Shown: positions 1 to 6,945 of the stretch, one piece after another
Position numbering within the stretch: position 1 is the first letter of the stretch
How the letters are laid out: every line of letters begins with the position of its first letter
NCBI GenBank assembly: GCA_025458415.1
Contig: JALOSN010000043.1
Coordinates: 1-9,828, forward strand
Direction: 5' to 3'
Length of the DNA: 9,828 nt
Origin: Hydrogenophaga sp.
GTDB lineage: Bacteria; Pseudomonadota; Gammaproteobacteria; Burkholderiales; Burkholderiaceae_C
Position numbers and translations under genes: made by a program
Notes under the pieces: generated by a model
What the model saw: the letters and a program-made list of their open reading frames with translations, nothing else
What the model was told of the DNA's origin: nothing
The model's database searches: none

Positions 1-596
1 CGCCGCTCGCGCTGACGGCGCTGGGTGGCTCGCTGGCGCTTGACTTTGTCCAGCCGGTCGCGCGTGCGCTTGATGGCCTCTCCGATCATGCGCCTGTCCA
101 GCTCGATCTGGGTTTCGCCGGGACCGCCCCGCATACCGATACCGCCACTCTGGCGCTCCAGGTGAGACCAACGGCGGACCAAACGGGTGGACAGGTATTG
201 CAGCCGAGCCAGTTCAACCTGGAGCTTGCCCTCAAAACTGCGCGCCCGCTGGCCGAAGATCTCCAGAATGAGCAAGGTCCGGTCGTTCACCGGAAGCCCC
301 ATATGGCGCTCAAGGTTTCGCTGCTGGGCCGGGCTGAGCGATTGATCGAACAGCACTTCCTGGGCACCACTTGATCGGGCCAGCAAGAGGATTTCGTCGG
401 CCTTGCCGCTTCCCACAAAAAGAGCGGCGTCGGGTGCACGGCGCTTGCAGGTCACCCTGTCCGCGACCCGGTACCCGGCTGACTCGGCAAGCAGGCCCAG
501 CTCTTCAAGTCCCGGATCGAAATGCGGCGTTCCGAGATCGACCCCCACCAGCAAGACGGAAGGACGAGTTTCGGGTGGGGGCGTGTGCGCGTTCAA
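1..596 (-). CDS. hflX: GTPase HflX, N-terminal part (3' end outside window)
   Basis: HflX is a ribosome-associated GTPase that splits stalled or heat-damaged 70S ribosomes. Translating the minus strand gives 198 complete codons before the window ends. The N-terminal HflX domain is recognisable (VGVDLG at about 17-22, then the FVGSGKADE segment at about 60-68). The family signature GGIGMRGGPGETQIE lies at about 151-165, followed by the arginine/lysine-rich helical linker. The Ras-like G domain (P-loop, switches, NKxD) would lie beyond base 1 and is not seen. No in-frame ATG or GTG exists between the hfq gene and the conserved core. The best start is TTG at 596-594, giving MNAHTPPPE; the next option is GTG at 548, right at the conserved core. 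No clear Shine-Dalgarno precedes the TTG. The gene follows hfq by 77 bases, the classic hfq-hflX order. Family identity is very secure; the exact start is not. Confidence 0.93.
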   Translation of the reverse strand, partial: MNAHTPPPETRPSVLLVGVDLGTPHFDPGLEELGLLAESAGYRVADRVTCKRRAPDAALFVGSGKADEILLLARSSGAQEVLFDQSLSPAQQRNLERHMGLPVNDRTLLILEIFGQRARSFEGKLQVELARLQYLSTRLVRRWSHLERQSGGIGMRGGPGETQIELDRRMIGEAIKRTRDRLDKVKRQRATQRRQRER

Positions 597-673
597 GACA
601 GCGACAACGTCACGCAGGGCTGCTGCGGGACGCGGCGCGGGCCCACAGAAAGCCCGGCCTTGGGCGTGTTCAT

Positions 674-925
674 TCAGGAGCCGTTGCCGTCGTCGGACGT
701 GGCAACGGAGAACTGCACGGGCCGCCCCGGCACAATGGTGGAAATCGCGTGCTTGTACACCATCTGGGTGACGGTGTTGCGCAGCAGCACGACGTACTGG
801 TCAAAGGACTCGATCTGCCCTTGCAGCTTGATACCGTTGACCAGATAGATCGAAACCGGTACGTGTTCACGGCGCAGCTGGTTCAGGAAAGGGTCTTGCA
901 AGAGCTGGCCTTTGTTGTTGCTCAC
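674..925 (-). CDS. hfq: RNA chaperone Hfq
   Basis: Hfq forms a cytoplasmic hexameric ring that anneals small RNAs to mRNAs and affects their stability and translation. The 83-residue product has the full Sm fold. Proximal-face uridine-binding residues are present (Q10, F41 and Y44, K58-H59 of YKHA), as is the distal-face YLVNG loop (Y27) with K33. The rim patch reads RREH (18-21) where E. coli has RRER, so the last rim arginine is histidine. The C-terminal tail is very short, about 17 residues after the Sm core, and ends with an acidic DDG stretch; E. coli Hfq is 102 residues. Translation starts at GTG (925-923), supported by GGAG six bases upstream. It lies 104 bases after der and 77 bases before hflX. 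Identity is certain. Confidence 0.98.
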   Translation of the reverse strand: MSNNKGQLLQDPFLNQLRREHVPVSIYLVNGIKLQGQIESFDQYVVLLRNTVTQMVYKHAISTIVPGRPVQFSVATSDDGNGS

Positions 926-931
926 GATATG

Positions 932-935
932 CTCC
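932..935 (-). promoter_or_regulatory. Shine-Dalgarno of hfq
   Basis: On the minus strand the sequence reads ACGGAGCATATCGTG, placing GGAG six bases before the GTG codon at 925-923. This decides in favour of the GTG start, since no in-frame ATG is available at the beginning of the conserved protein. Confidence 0.75.
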
Positions 936-962
936 GTGTTCGGAAAGTTGAGGGAGTGGGCA

Positions 963-971
963 AAGATACCA
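963..971 (-). promoter_or_regulatory. Candidate extended -10 promoter element for hfq
   Basis: The minus strand reads TGGTATCTT, which matches an extended -10 pattern (TG, one base, then TATCTT, four of six to TATAAT). I find no good -35 box at 16-18 bases upstream. Transcription would begin near 956 and leave a leader of about 30 bases containing the hfq Shine-Dalgarno. It sits in the 104-base der-hfq spacer, the longest gap in the window, which is where a separate hfq promoter would be expected. Sequence-only evidence, so low confidence. Confidence 0.3.
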
Positions 972-1029
972 CAAGCGCCTCCGACAAGGTCGCGTTCCGG
1001 ATATCCCGACTGCTGTCGCCGGTCAGGGC

Positions 1030-2367
1030 TCAGCTGTCCTTGTAGGGGTTGCTTGAAGTCTTGAACTCGATGCGCAGCGGGGTACCCACAAGGTCGAAGG
1101 CCTTGCGGAAACGTCCCTCCAGAAAGCGCCGGTAGACCTCCGGAACGTGTTCAAGGGAGTTGCCATGGATGACGATCACGGGCGGATTCATGCCACCCTG
1201 GTGGGCGTAGCGCATCTTGGGCCGGTACATGCCGGTGCGCTGCGGCGCCTGAAAGGCAACCGCCTCCTGTAGCAGGCGAGTCAGGACGGGCGTGGGCATC
1301 TTTCGCATGGCCGATGCATGCGCTTGGGATATGGACTTCCACAAAGGCCCCAATCCCTGGCGCTTGCTTGCCGAAATGAGGTGCATGGAGGCAAATTTCA
1401 GAAAGGCCAGCCGGGACTCCACCTGGCGCTCCACCTGCTGACGCTGGTAGGCGTCAACGGCGTCCCACTTGTTGATGGCCATGACCACCGCCCGCCCGCT
1501 TTCCAGAATGTAGCCGGCGATGTGCGCATCCTGGTCCGTCACACCCTGGGTTGCATCCAGCAGCAACAGGACCACATGGGCGCTTTCAATGGCCTGCAGT
1601 GTCTTGACCACCGAAAACTTCTCGATCGCCTCGAACACGCGTCCTTTGCGGCGGATACCGGCCGTGTCGATCAGCTCGTACTTCTGACCACCGCGTTCGA
1701 ACGGCACCTTGATGGCATCGCGGGTGGTACCCGGCATGTCAAAGGCCACCAGCCGCTCCTCTCCAAGCCAGGCATTGATGAGGGTGGACTTGCCGACATT
1801 CGGCCTGCCGGCCACCGCCAGCCGAATCACCTGTTCGTCCTGCAGGGCCTCGACCTCGTCGTGATCAGGCAATGCATCAATGCGGCCCAGTGCGGCCTCC
1901 AGCATGGAGCGCACACCTTGGCCGTGGGCGCCGGACACAGGCAGCACATCGCCGAGCCCGAGTTCGTAGAACTCTGCGAGCTGGGCTCCTTCCTTCATGC
2001 CTTCGGCCTTGTTGGCCACCAGCAGGGTAGGCTTGCCCAGCCGGCGCAAATACTGCGCAATTTCCTGGTCCTGGCCGCTCATGCCAGCACGAGCGTCCAC
2101 GACAAATATCACCACATCCGACTCGGCCACCGCCTGTCGGGTCTGCTTGGCCATTTCCCGGTAAATTCCCTCACCAGCCTCGGGCTCGAATCCGCCGGTA
2201 TCAATGACGATGTATTCACGCGCACCCAGGCGACCGCTGCCGTAGTGGCGATCACGCGTCAGCCCGGCAAAATCGGCCACGATCGCATCACGTGAGCGTG
2301 TCAAACGGTTGAAGATGGTCGATTTGCCGACATTGGGCCGCCCGACCAGGGCCATCACAGGTTTCAC
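1030..2367 (-). CDS. der: Ribosome biogenesis GTPase Der (EngA)
   Basis: Der is an essential double GTPase that acts in maturation of the 50S ribosomal subunit. With a GTG start at 2367 the product is 445 residues, close to the betaproteobacterial length. The first G domain has a P-loop GRPNVGKS (9-16), FAGLTRDR switch region (33-40), DTGG (56-59) and NKAE (119-122). The second has GRPNVGKS (187-194), MPGTTRD (211-217), DTAG (234-237) and NKWD (299-302). A KH-like C-terminal domain follows and ends in FKTSSNPYKDS. The frame stays open to another GTG at 2421, but that adds 18 residues unlike the family and overlaps bamB; VKPVMALVGRPN matches the usual N-terminus. The GTG at 2367 is preceded only by a weak purine stretch (GAGAAAG). 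It begins 22 bases after the bamB stop. The first G4 motif is NKAE rather than NKxD, which I recall as normal for this lineage. Confidence 0.97.
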   Translation of the reverse strand: MKPVMALVGRPNVGKSTIFNRLTRSRDAIVADFAGLTRDRHYGSGRLGAREYIVIDTGGFEPEAGEGIYREMAKQTRQAVAESDVVIFVVDARAGMSGQDQEIAQYLRRLGKPTLLVANKAEGMKEGAQLAEFYELGLGDVLPVSGAHGQGVRSMLEAALGRIDALPDHDEVEALQDEQVIRLAVAGRPNVGKSTLINAWLGEERLVAFDMPGTTRDAIKVPFERGGQKYELIDTAGIRRKGRVFEAIEKFSVVKTLQAIESAHVVLLLLDATQGVTDQDAHIAGYILESGRAVVMAINKWDAVDAYQRQQVERQVESRLAFLKFASMHLISASKRQGLGPLWKSISQAHASAMRKMPTPVLTRLLQEAVAFQAPQRTGMYRPKMRYAHQGGMNPPVIVIHGNSLEHVPEVYRRFLEGRFRKAFDLVGTPLRIEFKTSSNPYKDS

Positions 2368-2389
2368 TTGCCGGTTCTTTCTCGGTCCA

Positions 2390-3550
2390 TCAACGCGGTC
2401 GCCAGGCGTAAACGCCACCACGCTGCGTCTGGACCAGCAGCACGTCGCCGGCCAGAACCGGCGCGCCGACCACAGCCGACCCGTCGGTGCTCAGGCGCGT
2501 CATTTCACTGCCGTCCTCTCTGGACAGCACATGAACCAGACCGGTTTCATCTCCCACCACAACAACCCGACCCACAGTCAGTGGCGCACCAAGGCGTCGA
2601 TGGAGGAGCCGCTCGGACTGCCAGACGGGATTACCCGAGACACGATCCCATGCCACCATGCGTCCGTTTGACTCGGCACCGAACAGTCGCTGCGCATCAC
2701 CAGCCAAGCCTGTGACGCCCTGGGCCGGACGGGTCCAGAGCACCCGGCCTCGCACGGCGTCCACACATCCGACAGCCGCGGAATAGGCACGGGCGCAAAC
2801 GATGGCATCCACCCGGCTGACGGGCGCCACCAGATCAACGAGCCGTTCGACTTCGTTGGCGCCCCGGGCAACAGCCACCGGAGCCTCCCACCGCAGCGAA
2901 CCTGCCAGGGGGTCGAGCCCGACAAGGCGACCGGACAATCCGGCGACCAGCGTATCTCCGACTGGTAGCAGGACCCCGGCCTGGCCCAGCACCAGGGCCT
3001 CGGCACGCGCTCTTTGACCCCACAACCGCCCCCCGCTGGCGGCGTCAAAGGCCACCACGCTGCGGTCACCCGCGAGAACAAACACCCGCTCACCGGCCAC
3101 CACCGGAGGAGTGAACGAACGGGCTGGCAGCCGTACACGCCATGCCTGTGCTCCGTCTCGCAGGACAATCAGGTCATTGGCCTGGCTGATGACCGCCACG
3201 GTCCGCCCGTCGGTGCCAGGGCCTGTGGCAAGGGGCGCACCTGCCTCGGCCAGCCAGAGGCGGCGTCCCGTGCTGGCGTCCACGAGCGAAACACTGCCTG
3301 ACCGACTCACCAATGCCACGGTACTTCCAGCGACCGCTGGCTGAAGCAAGGGCGCCGACTCACCCAGCTGCAAAGTCCAGACCTGCTCAGTGGCCAGCAG
3401 GGCCGCGACCGGAGGGAGTTCTGCAGGTTTGGGCCTGGGGGCCGACGAAGAACAGGCCGAGATACCCGCCACCATCAGAACGGTCACCAGGCAAGCTCCC
3501 GCTCGGCGAGCAAGCCCGCGTTGGGCTTCGAAAGGAATGGCCACCTTCAT
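2390..3550 (-). CDS. bamB: Outer membrane assembly lipoprotein BamB
   Basis: BamB is a lipoprotein of the BAM complex that helps insert beta-barrel proteins into the outer membrane. The 386-residue product begins with a basic n-region, a hydrophobic stretch (about 19-30) and a lipobox ISAC with the lipidated cysteine at 33. Serine at +2 fits outer-membrane sorting. The rest shows PQQ-like beta-propeller repeats: blocks such as VSLVDASTGRRLW, VVAFDAASGGRLW, LVGLDPLAGSLRW and MVAWDRVSGNPVW recur at 40-50-residue intervals. The VERLVDLVAP segment matches the conserved BamB loop preceding a blade. The ATG at 3550 overlaps the upstream stop as ATGA and has a strong GGAGGT eight bases upstream. It is followed by der, the same arrangement as yfgM-bamB-der in gammaproteobacteria, suggesting one transcript. 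Confidence 0.96.
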   Translation of the reverse strand: MKVAIPFEAQRGLARRAGACLVTVLMVAGISACSSSAPRPKPAELPPVAALLATEQVWTLQLGESAPLLQPAVAGSTVALVSRSGSVSLVDASTGRRLWLAEAGAPLATGPGTDGRTVAVISQANDLIVLRDGAQAWRVRLPARSFTPPVVAGERVFVLAGDRSVVAFDAASGGRLWGQRARAEALVLGQAGVLLPVGDTLVAGLSGRLVGLDPLAGSLRWEAPVAVARGANEVERLVDLVAPVSRVDAIVCARAYSAAVGCVDAVRGRVLWTRPAQGVTGLAGDAQRLFGAESNGRMVAWDRVSGNPVWQSERLLHRRLGAPLTVGRVVVVGDETGLVHVLSREDGSEMTRLSTDGSAVVGAPVLAGDVLLVQTQRGGVYAWRPR

Positions 3551-4221
3551 TTCGGTGCACCTCCGTCAGTTTGCAGGCTGGACGCGTCGACCCCCAGCGA
3601 GGCCAGCTTGACCTCGAGGAGGCGTCTGTACTCGGCGCGCTCACCCAGCGATTTCCACGCACTCTGGTACTGGCTCCGTGCGTCATCCAGCTTGCCTTGC
3701 GCCATCAGGATGTCACCGCGGCGATCGGCCACCAGGCCCTCGAAAGCGGAAGGAACGGGTCCTGCCAACAAGGCCATGGCCTGTTCGTGTTCTCCGGCGT
3801 CCATCCGAAGTGCTGCCAGACGGAGGCGTGCCACCACCTTGTGGCCATCGTCGCTTGCCTTTTCGCTCACCCACGTCAGGGCCGCGCGAGCGTCATCGGG
3901 CTTGCCGGCATCCTGAAAGGACTGGGCGGCCAGCAACCCCGCCTGACTGGCAAACGCGGTGCGGCCGAAACCCGCCTGCATGTCGTTCAATGTACGGGTC
4001 AACCGCTCGGTATCGCGGGCCAGCGCAGCACGCTCGACCTCGTCATAGACCGCGGCTGCCTTCATGGCCTGGTTTCGCTGCCAGTAATTCCAGCCGTTCC
4101 AAGCCGCCACGGACCCGAAAACGATGATCAGCACCCAGGTGATGAGGTTGCCCCAGCGTGCCCAGAAATGCTTGATCTGGTCGAGCTGCTCCTGCTCTTC
4201 AAGGTCGAGGTGTTTGGCCAT
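3547..4221 (-). CDS. yfgM: YfgM-family membrane-anchored TPR protein
   Basis: YfgM is an inner-membrane protein with a periplasmic TPR domain. In E. coli it associates with PpiD and SecYEG and helps hand over exported proteins. The 224-residue product has a short acidic cytoplasmic start (HLDLEEQEQLDQIKHFW), one transmembrane helix at about 25-45 (NLITWVLIIVFGSVAAWNGW), and then alanine-rich helical repeats typical of TPRs, including an RRGDILMAQGKLDDARSQY unit at about 167-185. The aromatic and basic residues after the helix (NYWQRNQ) are typical of the family. The ATG at 4221 has no clear Shine-Dalgarno. It sits 48 bases after hisS and overlaps bamB by four bases (ATGA). The hisS-yfgM-bamB-der order strongly supports the assignment. 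Many databases call it 'tetratricopeptide repeat protein'. Confidence 0.92.
   Translation of the reverse strand: MAKHLDLEEQEQLDQIKHFWARWGNLITWVLIIVFGSVAAWNGWNYWQRNQAMKAAAVYDEVERAALARDTERLTRTLNDMQAGFGRTAFASQAGLLAAQSFQDAGKPDDARAALTWVSEKASDDGHKVVARLRLAALRMDAGEHEQAMALLAGPVPSAFEGLVADRRGDILMAQGKLDDARSQYQSAWKSLGERAEYRRLLEVKLASLGVDASSLQTDGGAPK
3559..3564 (-). promoter_or_regulatory. Strong Shine-Dalgarno of bamB
   Basis: GGAGGT lies eight bases before the bamB ATG (3550-3548), inside the last codons of the yfgM-like gene. It is the best ribosome-binding site seen in the window and indicates that bamB has its own efficient initiation besides coupling through the ATGA overlap. Confidence 0.75.
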
Positions 4222-4269
4222 GGCGCGTATGTGTAGTGTTCACGGAATTGTAGGTGGCTCAAGCTGCAG

Positions 4270-5577
4270 TCAGGGATGGCACAGGCTGACCGCCCATTGA
4301 TCGACGTCTGCCAGTGCCACCAAGCGCTGTGCGGGCACCGTGTCGACATCGGCTCTCTCACCACGCAACGGCTTGAGTGCCACCTGGCCTCGTGACAGCT
4401 CATCCGCTCCGAAGATCAAGGCGTGCCGGGCGCCGCTGGCGTCGGCCTTCTTGAACTGGGATTTCATGCTGCCCATCGTTCCATCCGGTCCGGCCGCATG
4501 CATCTGCACGGCCACACCCCTGCTGCGCAATGCCTGCAGCACAGGCATGGCTTGCACGAGTGCACCCGCGTCGGGCACCACAGCATACACGTCGGGTACA
4601 GGTGCCACGGGCAATCGCCCCTGCTCCTTCAGCAATTCAAGGATACGCTCCATGCCCAGCGCCCACCCAACGGCCGGCGCTGGCTTGGCACCCAGCTGGG
4701 CGAACAGGCCGTCGTAGCGGCCCCCCGCGCACACGGTACCCTGGGAGCCCAGCTCCGTGGTGACGAACTCGAACACCGACAGGTTGTAGTAGTCCATGCC
4801 CCGGACCAGCCTGGGGTTGATGCTGTAGCCCACCCCTTGCGCATCCAGCAGCTCTCGCAACCGTTTGAAATGGGCCAGCGAAACGTCGCCCAGGTAATCC
4901 ATAAGGCGCGGCGCCGCTTCGACCAGGGTTTGCAGCGAGGGGTTCTTCGTGTCCAGGATACGCAACGGGTTGGTGTGCAGACGTCGGCGAGCGTCCTCAT
5001 CCAGCTGGTCAAATCGCGCTTCAAGGTAGGCGATCAGCGCCTTTCGGTGGGCCAGTCGCTCTTCGGGTTGCCCCAGGCTGTTGAGCTGCAGCTCGATGCC
5101 CTTGAGCCCAAGGTCGCGCCACAGGTCGCACGCCATGACGATCAGTTCGGCGTCGACATCGGGGCCGGCAAATCCCAGGGCCTCGGCACCGAACTGGTGA
5201 AACTGCCGGTAGCGCCCCCGCTGCGGACGTTCGTGCCGGAACATCGGCCCCATGTAGTACAGGCGCTTGCCTCCGTCGTAGAGCAGGTTCGCCTCGGCGA
5301 CGGCACGCACCACGCCCGCGGTGTTTTCAGGGCGCAGGGTCAGCTGCTCGCCATTGAGCCGATCCTCGAAGGAGTACATCTCCTTCTCGACGATGTCGGT
5401 CACTTCGCCCAGGCCTCGAATGAACAGCGCTGTGGGCTCGACAACCGGCGTGCGCAGGTTTCTGTATCCGTACCGTTGCATGAGAGCGCGCAGCCGGTCT
5501 TCCAGCCACTCCCAGTGCGCCGAAGTGGGAGGCGCGATATCGTTCATGCCCTTGACGGCGGTGATCTTGTCTGCCAT
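4270..5577 (-). CDS. hisS: Histidyl-tRNA synthetase (HisRS)
   Basis: This cytoplasmic class II synthetase charges tRNA-His with histidine using ATP. The 435-residue product is full length. Motif 2 spans about 108-132 (YYMGPMFRHERPQRGRYR, with R114 in the ATP-contacting FRHE). The histidine-specific signature LVRGMDYY is at 257-264, with R259 aligning with the catalytic arginine of the E. coli enzyme. The AGGRYDG loop is at 284-290 and motif 3 (GWALGMER) at 304-311. The alpha/beta anticodon-binding domain covers about 330-435, with the FKKADASGARHALIFG segment. The N-terminus ADKITAVKGMNDI supports the ATG at 5577, though no strong Shine-Dalgarno precedes it. It lies 94 bases after ispG, across a spacer with hairpins, and 48 bases before the yfgM-like gene. 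No missing residues seen. Confidence 0.98.
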   Translation of the reverse strand: MADKITAVKGMNDIAPPTSAHWEWLEDRLRALMQRYGYRNLRTPVVEPTALFIRGLGEVTDIVEKEMYSFEDRLNGEQLTLRPENTAGVVRAVAEANLLYDGGKRLYYMGPMFRHERPQRGRYRQFHQFGAEALGFAGPDVDAELIVMACDLWRDLGLKGIELQLNSLGQPEERLAHRKALIAYLEARFDQLDEDARRRLHTNPLRILDTKNPSLQTLVEAAPRLMDYLGDVSLAHFKRLRELLDAQGVGYSINPRLVRGMDYYNLSVFEFVTTELGSQGTVCAGGRYDGLFAQLGAKPAPAVGWALGMERILELLKEQGRLPVAPVPDVYAVVPDAGALVQAMPVLQALRSRGVAVQMHAAGPDGTMGSMKSQFKKADASGARHALIFGADELSRGQVALKPLRGERADVDTVPAQRLVALADVDQWAVSLCHP

Positions 5578-5598
5578 TGGTGAATCGTGATTGCAGTC

Positions 5599-5614
5599 GC
5601 CGCTTGTCGGCGGC
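5599..5614 (-). other. Small second hairpin in the hisS leader
   Basis: GCCGC, six bases, then GCGGC form a five-pair stem that ends about 20 bases before the hisS ATG. It is short and could arise by chance in GC-rich DNA. It is listed because it stands with the stronger hairpin at 5642-5665 in the same 94-base spacer. Confidence 0.3.
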
Positions 5615-5641
5615 AGCTAGATGGTGGACCCTTCGGACGCT

Positions 5642-5665
5642 GATCCGGCCCCGGTCGGCCAGATC
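5642..5665 (-). other. Intercistronic hairpin after ispG
   Basis: Seven bases after the ispG stop the minus strand reads GATCTGGCC, a six-base loop GACCGG, then GGCCGGATC. All nine positions pair, one as a G-U wobble. There is no run of T after it on either strand, so it does not look like an intrinsic terminator. It could protect the 3' end of an upstream transcript, mark a processing site, or tune expression of hisS relative to ispG. The pairing is seen directly; any role is inferred. Confidence 0.6.
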
Positions 5666-5671
5666 GCCTGC

Positions 5672-6943
5672 TCAGGCGCCAGCGCCGAATCGCCTCTCAA
5701 TGTAGCCCTGGACAATGTCCTGGAATTCGCTGGCAATGGTGTCGCCTCGCAAGGTCTGGACCTTCTGTCCGTCGATGTAGACCGGTGCGGCTGGTGCTTC
5801 ACCTGTACCGGGCAGACTGATGCCAATGTCGGCATGCTTGCTTTCCCCGGGGCCGTTGACGATGCAACCCATGACGGCAACGCGAAGATTCTCAACCCCG
5901 GGATACTGCTCTCGCCACACAGGCATGGCCTGACGCAGGAAGTCATCGATCTGCTTGGCAAGTTCCTGGAAAGTGGTGCTGGTGGTCCGGCCACAGCCCG
6001 GGCAGGCCACCACGCTGGGCACAAATGCCCTGAGCCCCAGAGCCTGCAGGATTTCGGAAGCCACCAGAACTTCCTGGGTGCGGGGCTCGCCAGGCTGCGG
6101 TGTCAGCGATACCCGGATCGTGTCACCAATACCCTGCTGCAGCAGGACCGACAGAGCGGCCGCTGATGCCACGGCACCTTTGACTCCCATGCCTGCCTCG
6201 GTGAGCCCCAGGTGCAAGGCATGGTCGGTACGCCTGGCAAGCTCCTGGTACACGGCGATCAAGTCCTGGACACCACTGACCTTGCAGGAAAGCACTATCT
6301 GGTCACGACCCAGGCCGATCTCCTCGGCCCTGCGCGCGGAGTCAATGGCCGAGGTGATCAACGCCTCGTACATGACCTGTCGGGAGTCCCATGGCTGATG
6401 GCGTCGTGCGTTCTCGTCCATCAGCCTGGCCAGCAGGTCCTGATCGAGGCTGCCCCAGTTCACACCGATGCGGATGGCCTTGCCATGGCGGGCAGCGAGC
6501 TCGACCATCTGGGCAAACTGGCGATCACCCTTGTCGCCCCGACCGACGTTACCCGGATTGATCCGGTACTTGGAGAGCGCCGTCGCGCATGCCGGATGGT
6601 CGGTCAACAGGCGGTGCCCGTTGTAATGAAAGTCACCGATCAGAGGGACATGAATCCCCATGCGGTCGAGCTGCTCACGGATATAGGGCACCGCCTTGGC
6701 AGCTTCGTCGTTGTTGACCGTGATGCGCACCAGCTCGGAACCGGCCTGGGCGAGCTCTTTGACCTGTATCGCCGTGGCCACCGCATCGGCCGTATCGGTG
6801 TTGGTCATGGATTGCACGCGAACAGGCGCATTGCCACCCACGGTCACCCTGTGATCTCCCCAGGACACCACGCCTTGCAGGGATCTCCTCGGTGCCGGCA
6901 CGGGCAACGGCACCGGGATCTGAGTCAGGCAACTGGCATCCAT
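5672..6943 (-). CDS. ispG: 4-hydroxy-3-methylbut-2-enyl diphosphate synthase IspG (GcpE)
   Basis: IspG is the cytoplasmic iron-sulfur enzyme of the MEP isoprenoid pathway. It reduces methylerythritol cyclodiphosphate to HMBPP. The 423-residue product has the N-terminal TIM-barrel part (VQSMTNTDT at 43-51, GDFHYNGH at 103-110, YRINPGNVG at 126-134, GVNWGSL at 160-166). The C-terminal [4Fe-4S] domain has cysteines C314 and C317 (CPGCGR) and C360 (VMGCIVNGPGE), with the catalytic-type glutamate E367. It is longer than the 372-residue E. coli enzyme, mostly in the extra segment between the two domains, as I recall being usual in Betaproteobacteria. The ATG at 6943 begins two bases after the RodZ-like stop, with GAGG ten bases upstream. 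The same rodZ-ispG-hisS order occurs in E. coli. Confidence 0.97.
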   Translation of the reverse strand: MDASCLTQIPVPLPVPAPRRSLQGVVSWGDHRVTVGGNAPVRVQSMTNTDTADAVATAIQVKELAQAGSELVRITVNNDEAAKAVPYIREQLDRMGIHVPLIGDFHYNGHRLLTDHPACATALSKYRINPGNVGRGDKGDRQFAQMVELAARHGKAIRIGVNWGSLDQDLLARLMDENARRHQPWDSRQVMYEALITSAIDSARRAEEIGLGRDQIVLSCKVSGVQDLIAVYQELARRTDHALHLGLTEAGMGVKGAVASAAALSVLLQQGIGDTIRVSLTPQPGEPRTQEVLVASEILQALGLRAFVPSVVACPGCGRTTSTTFQELAKQIDDFLRQAMPVWREQYPGVENLRVAVMGCIVNGPGESKHADIGISLPGTGEAPAAPVYIDGQKVQTLRGDTIASEFQDIVQGYIERRFGAGA

Positions 6944-6945
6944 GC

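Noticed and set aside
119..140. The first Der G4 motif NKAE and the HflX GGPGETQ motif as signs of unusual GTPases
   Set aside because: The HflX motif is the normal family signature, and NKAE in the first Der domain is, as far as I recall, normal in Burkholderiales. Coordinates given are those of the HflX motif region.
594..673. A 26-codon ORF starting at the ATG right after the hfq stop
   Set aside because: No Shine-Dalgarno, no recognisable sequence, and it ends just where the inferred hflX start begins. It is probably chance, unless a base error hides the true hflX start.
634..673. A possible terminator hairpin (CGGGC ... GCCCG) between hfq and hflX
   Set aside because: Only five pairs with a nine-base loop and no T-run; too weak to call in GC-rich DNA.
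2368..2421. An 18-residue N-terminal extension of Der starting at GTG 2421
   Set aside because: It overlaps the end of bamB, does not resemble known Der N-termini, and GTG at 2367 gives the expected VKPVMALVGRPN start.
4423..5583. A 386-codon plus-strand frame opposite hisS, and similar long ones opposite ispG, der and bamB/yfgM
   Set aside because: They mirror the codon periodicity of the real minus-strand genes, lack family motifs, and have no plausible operon context.
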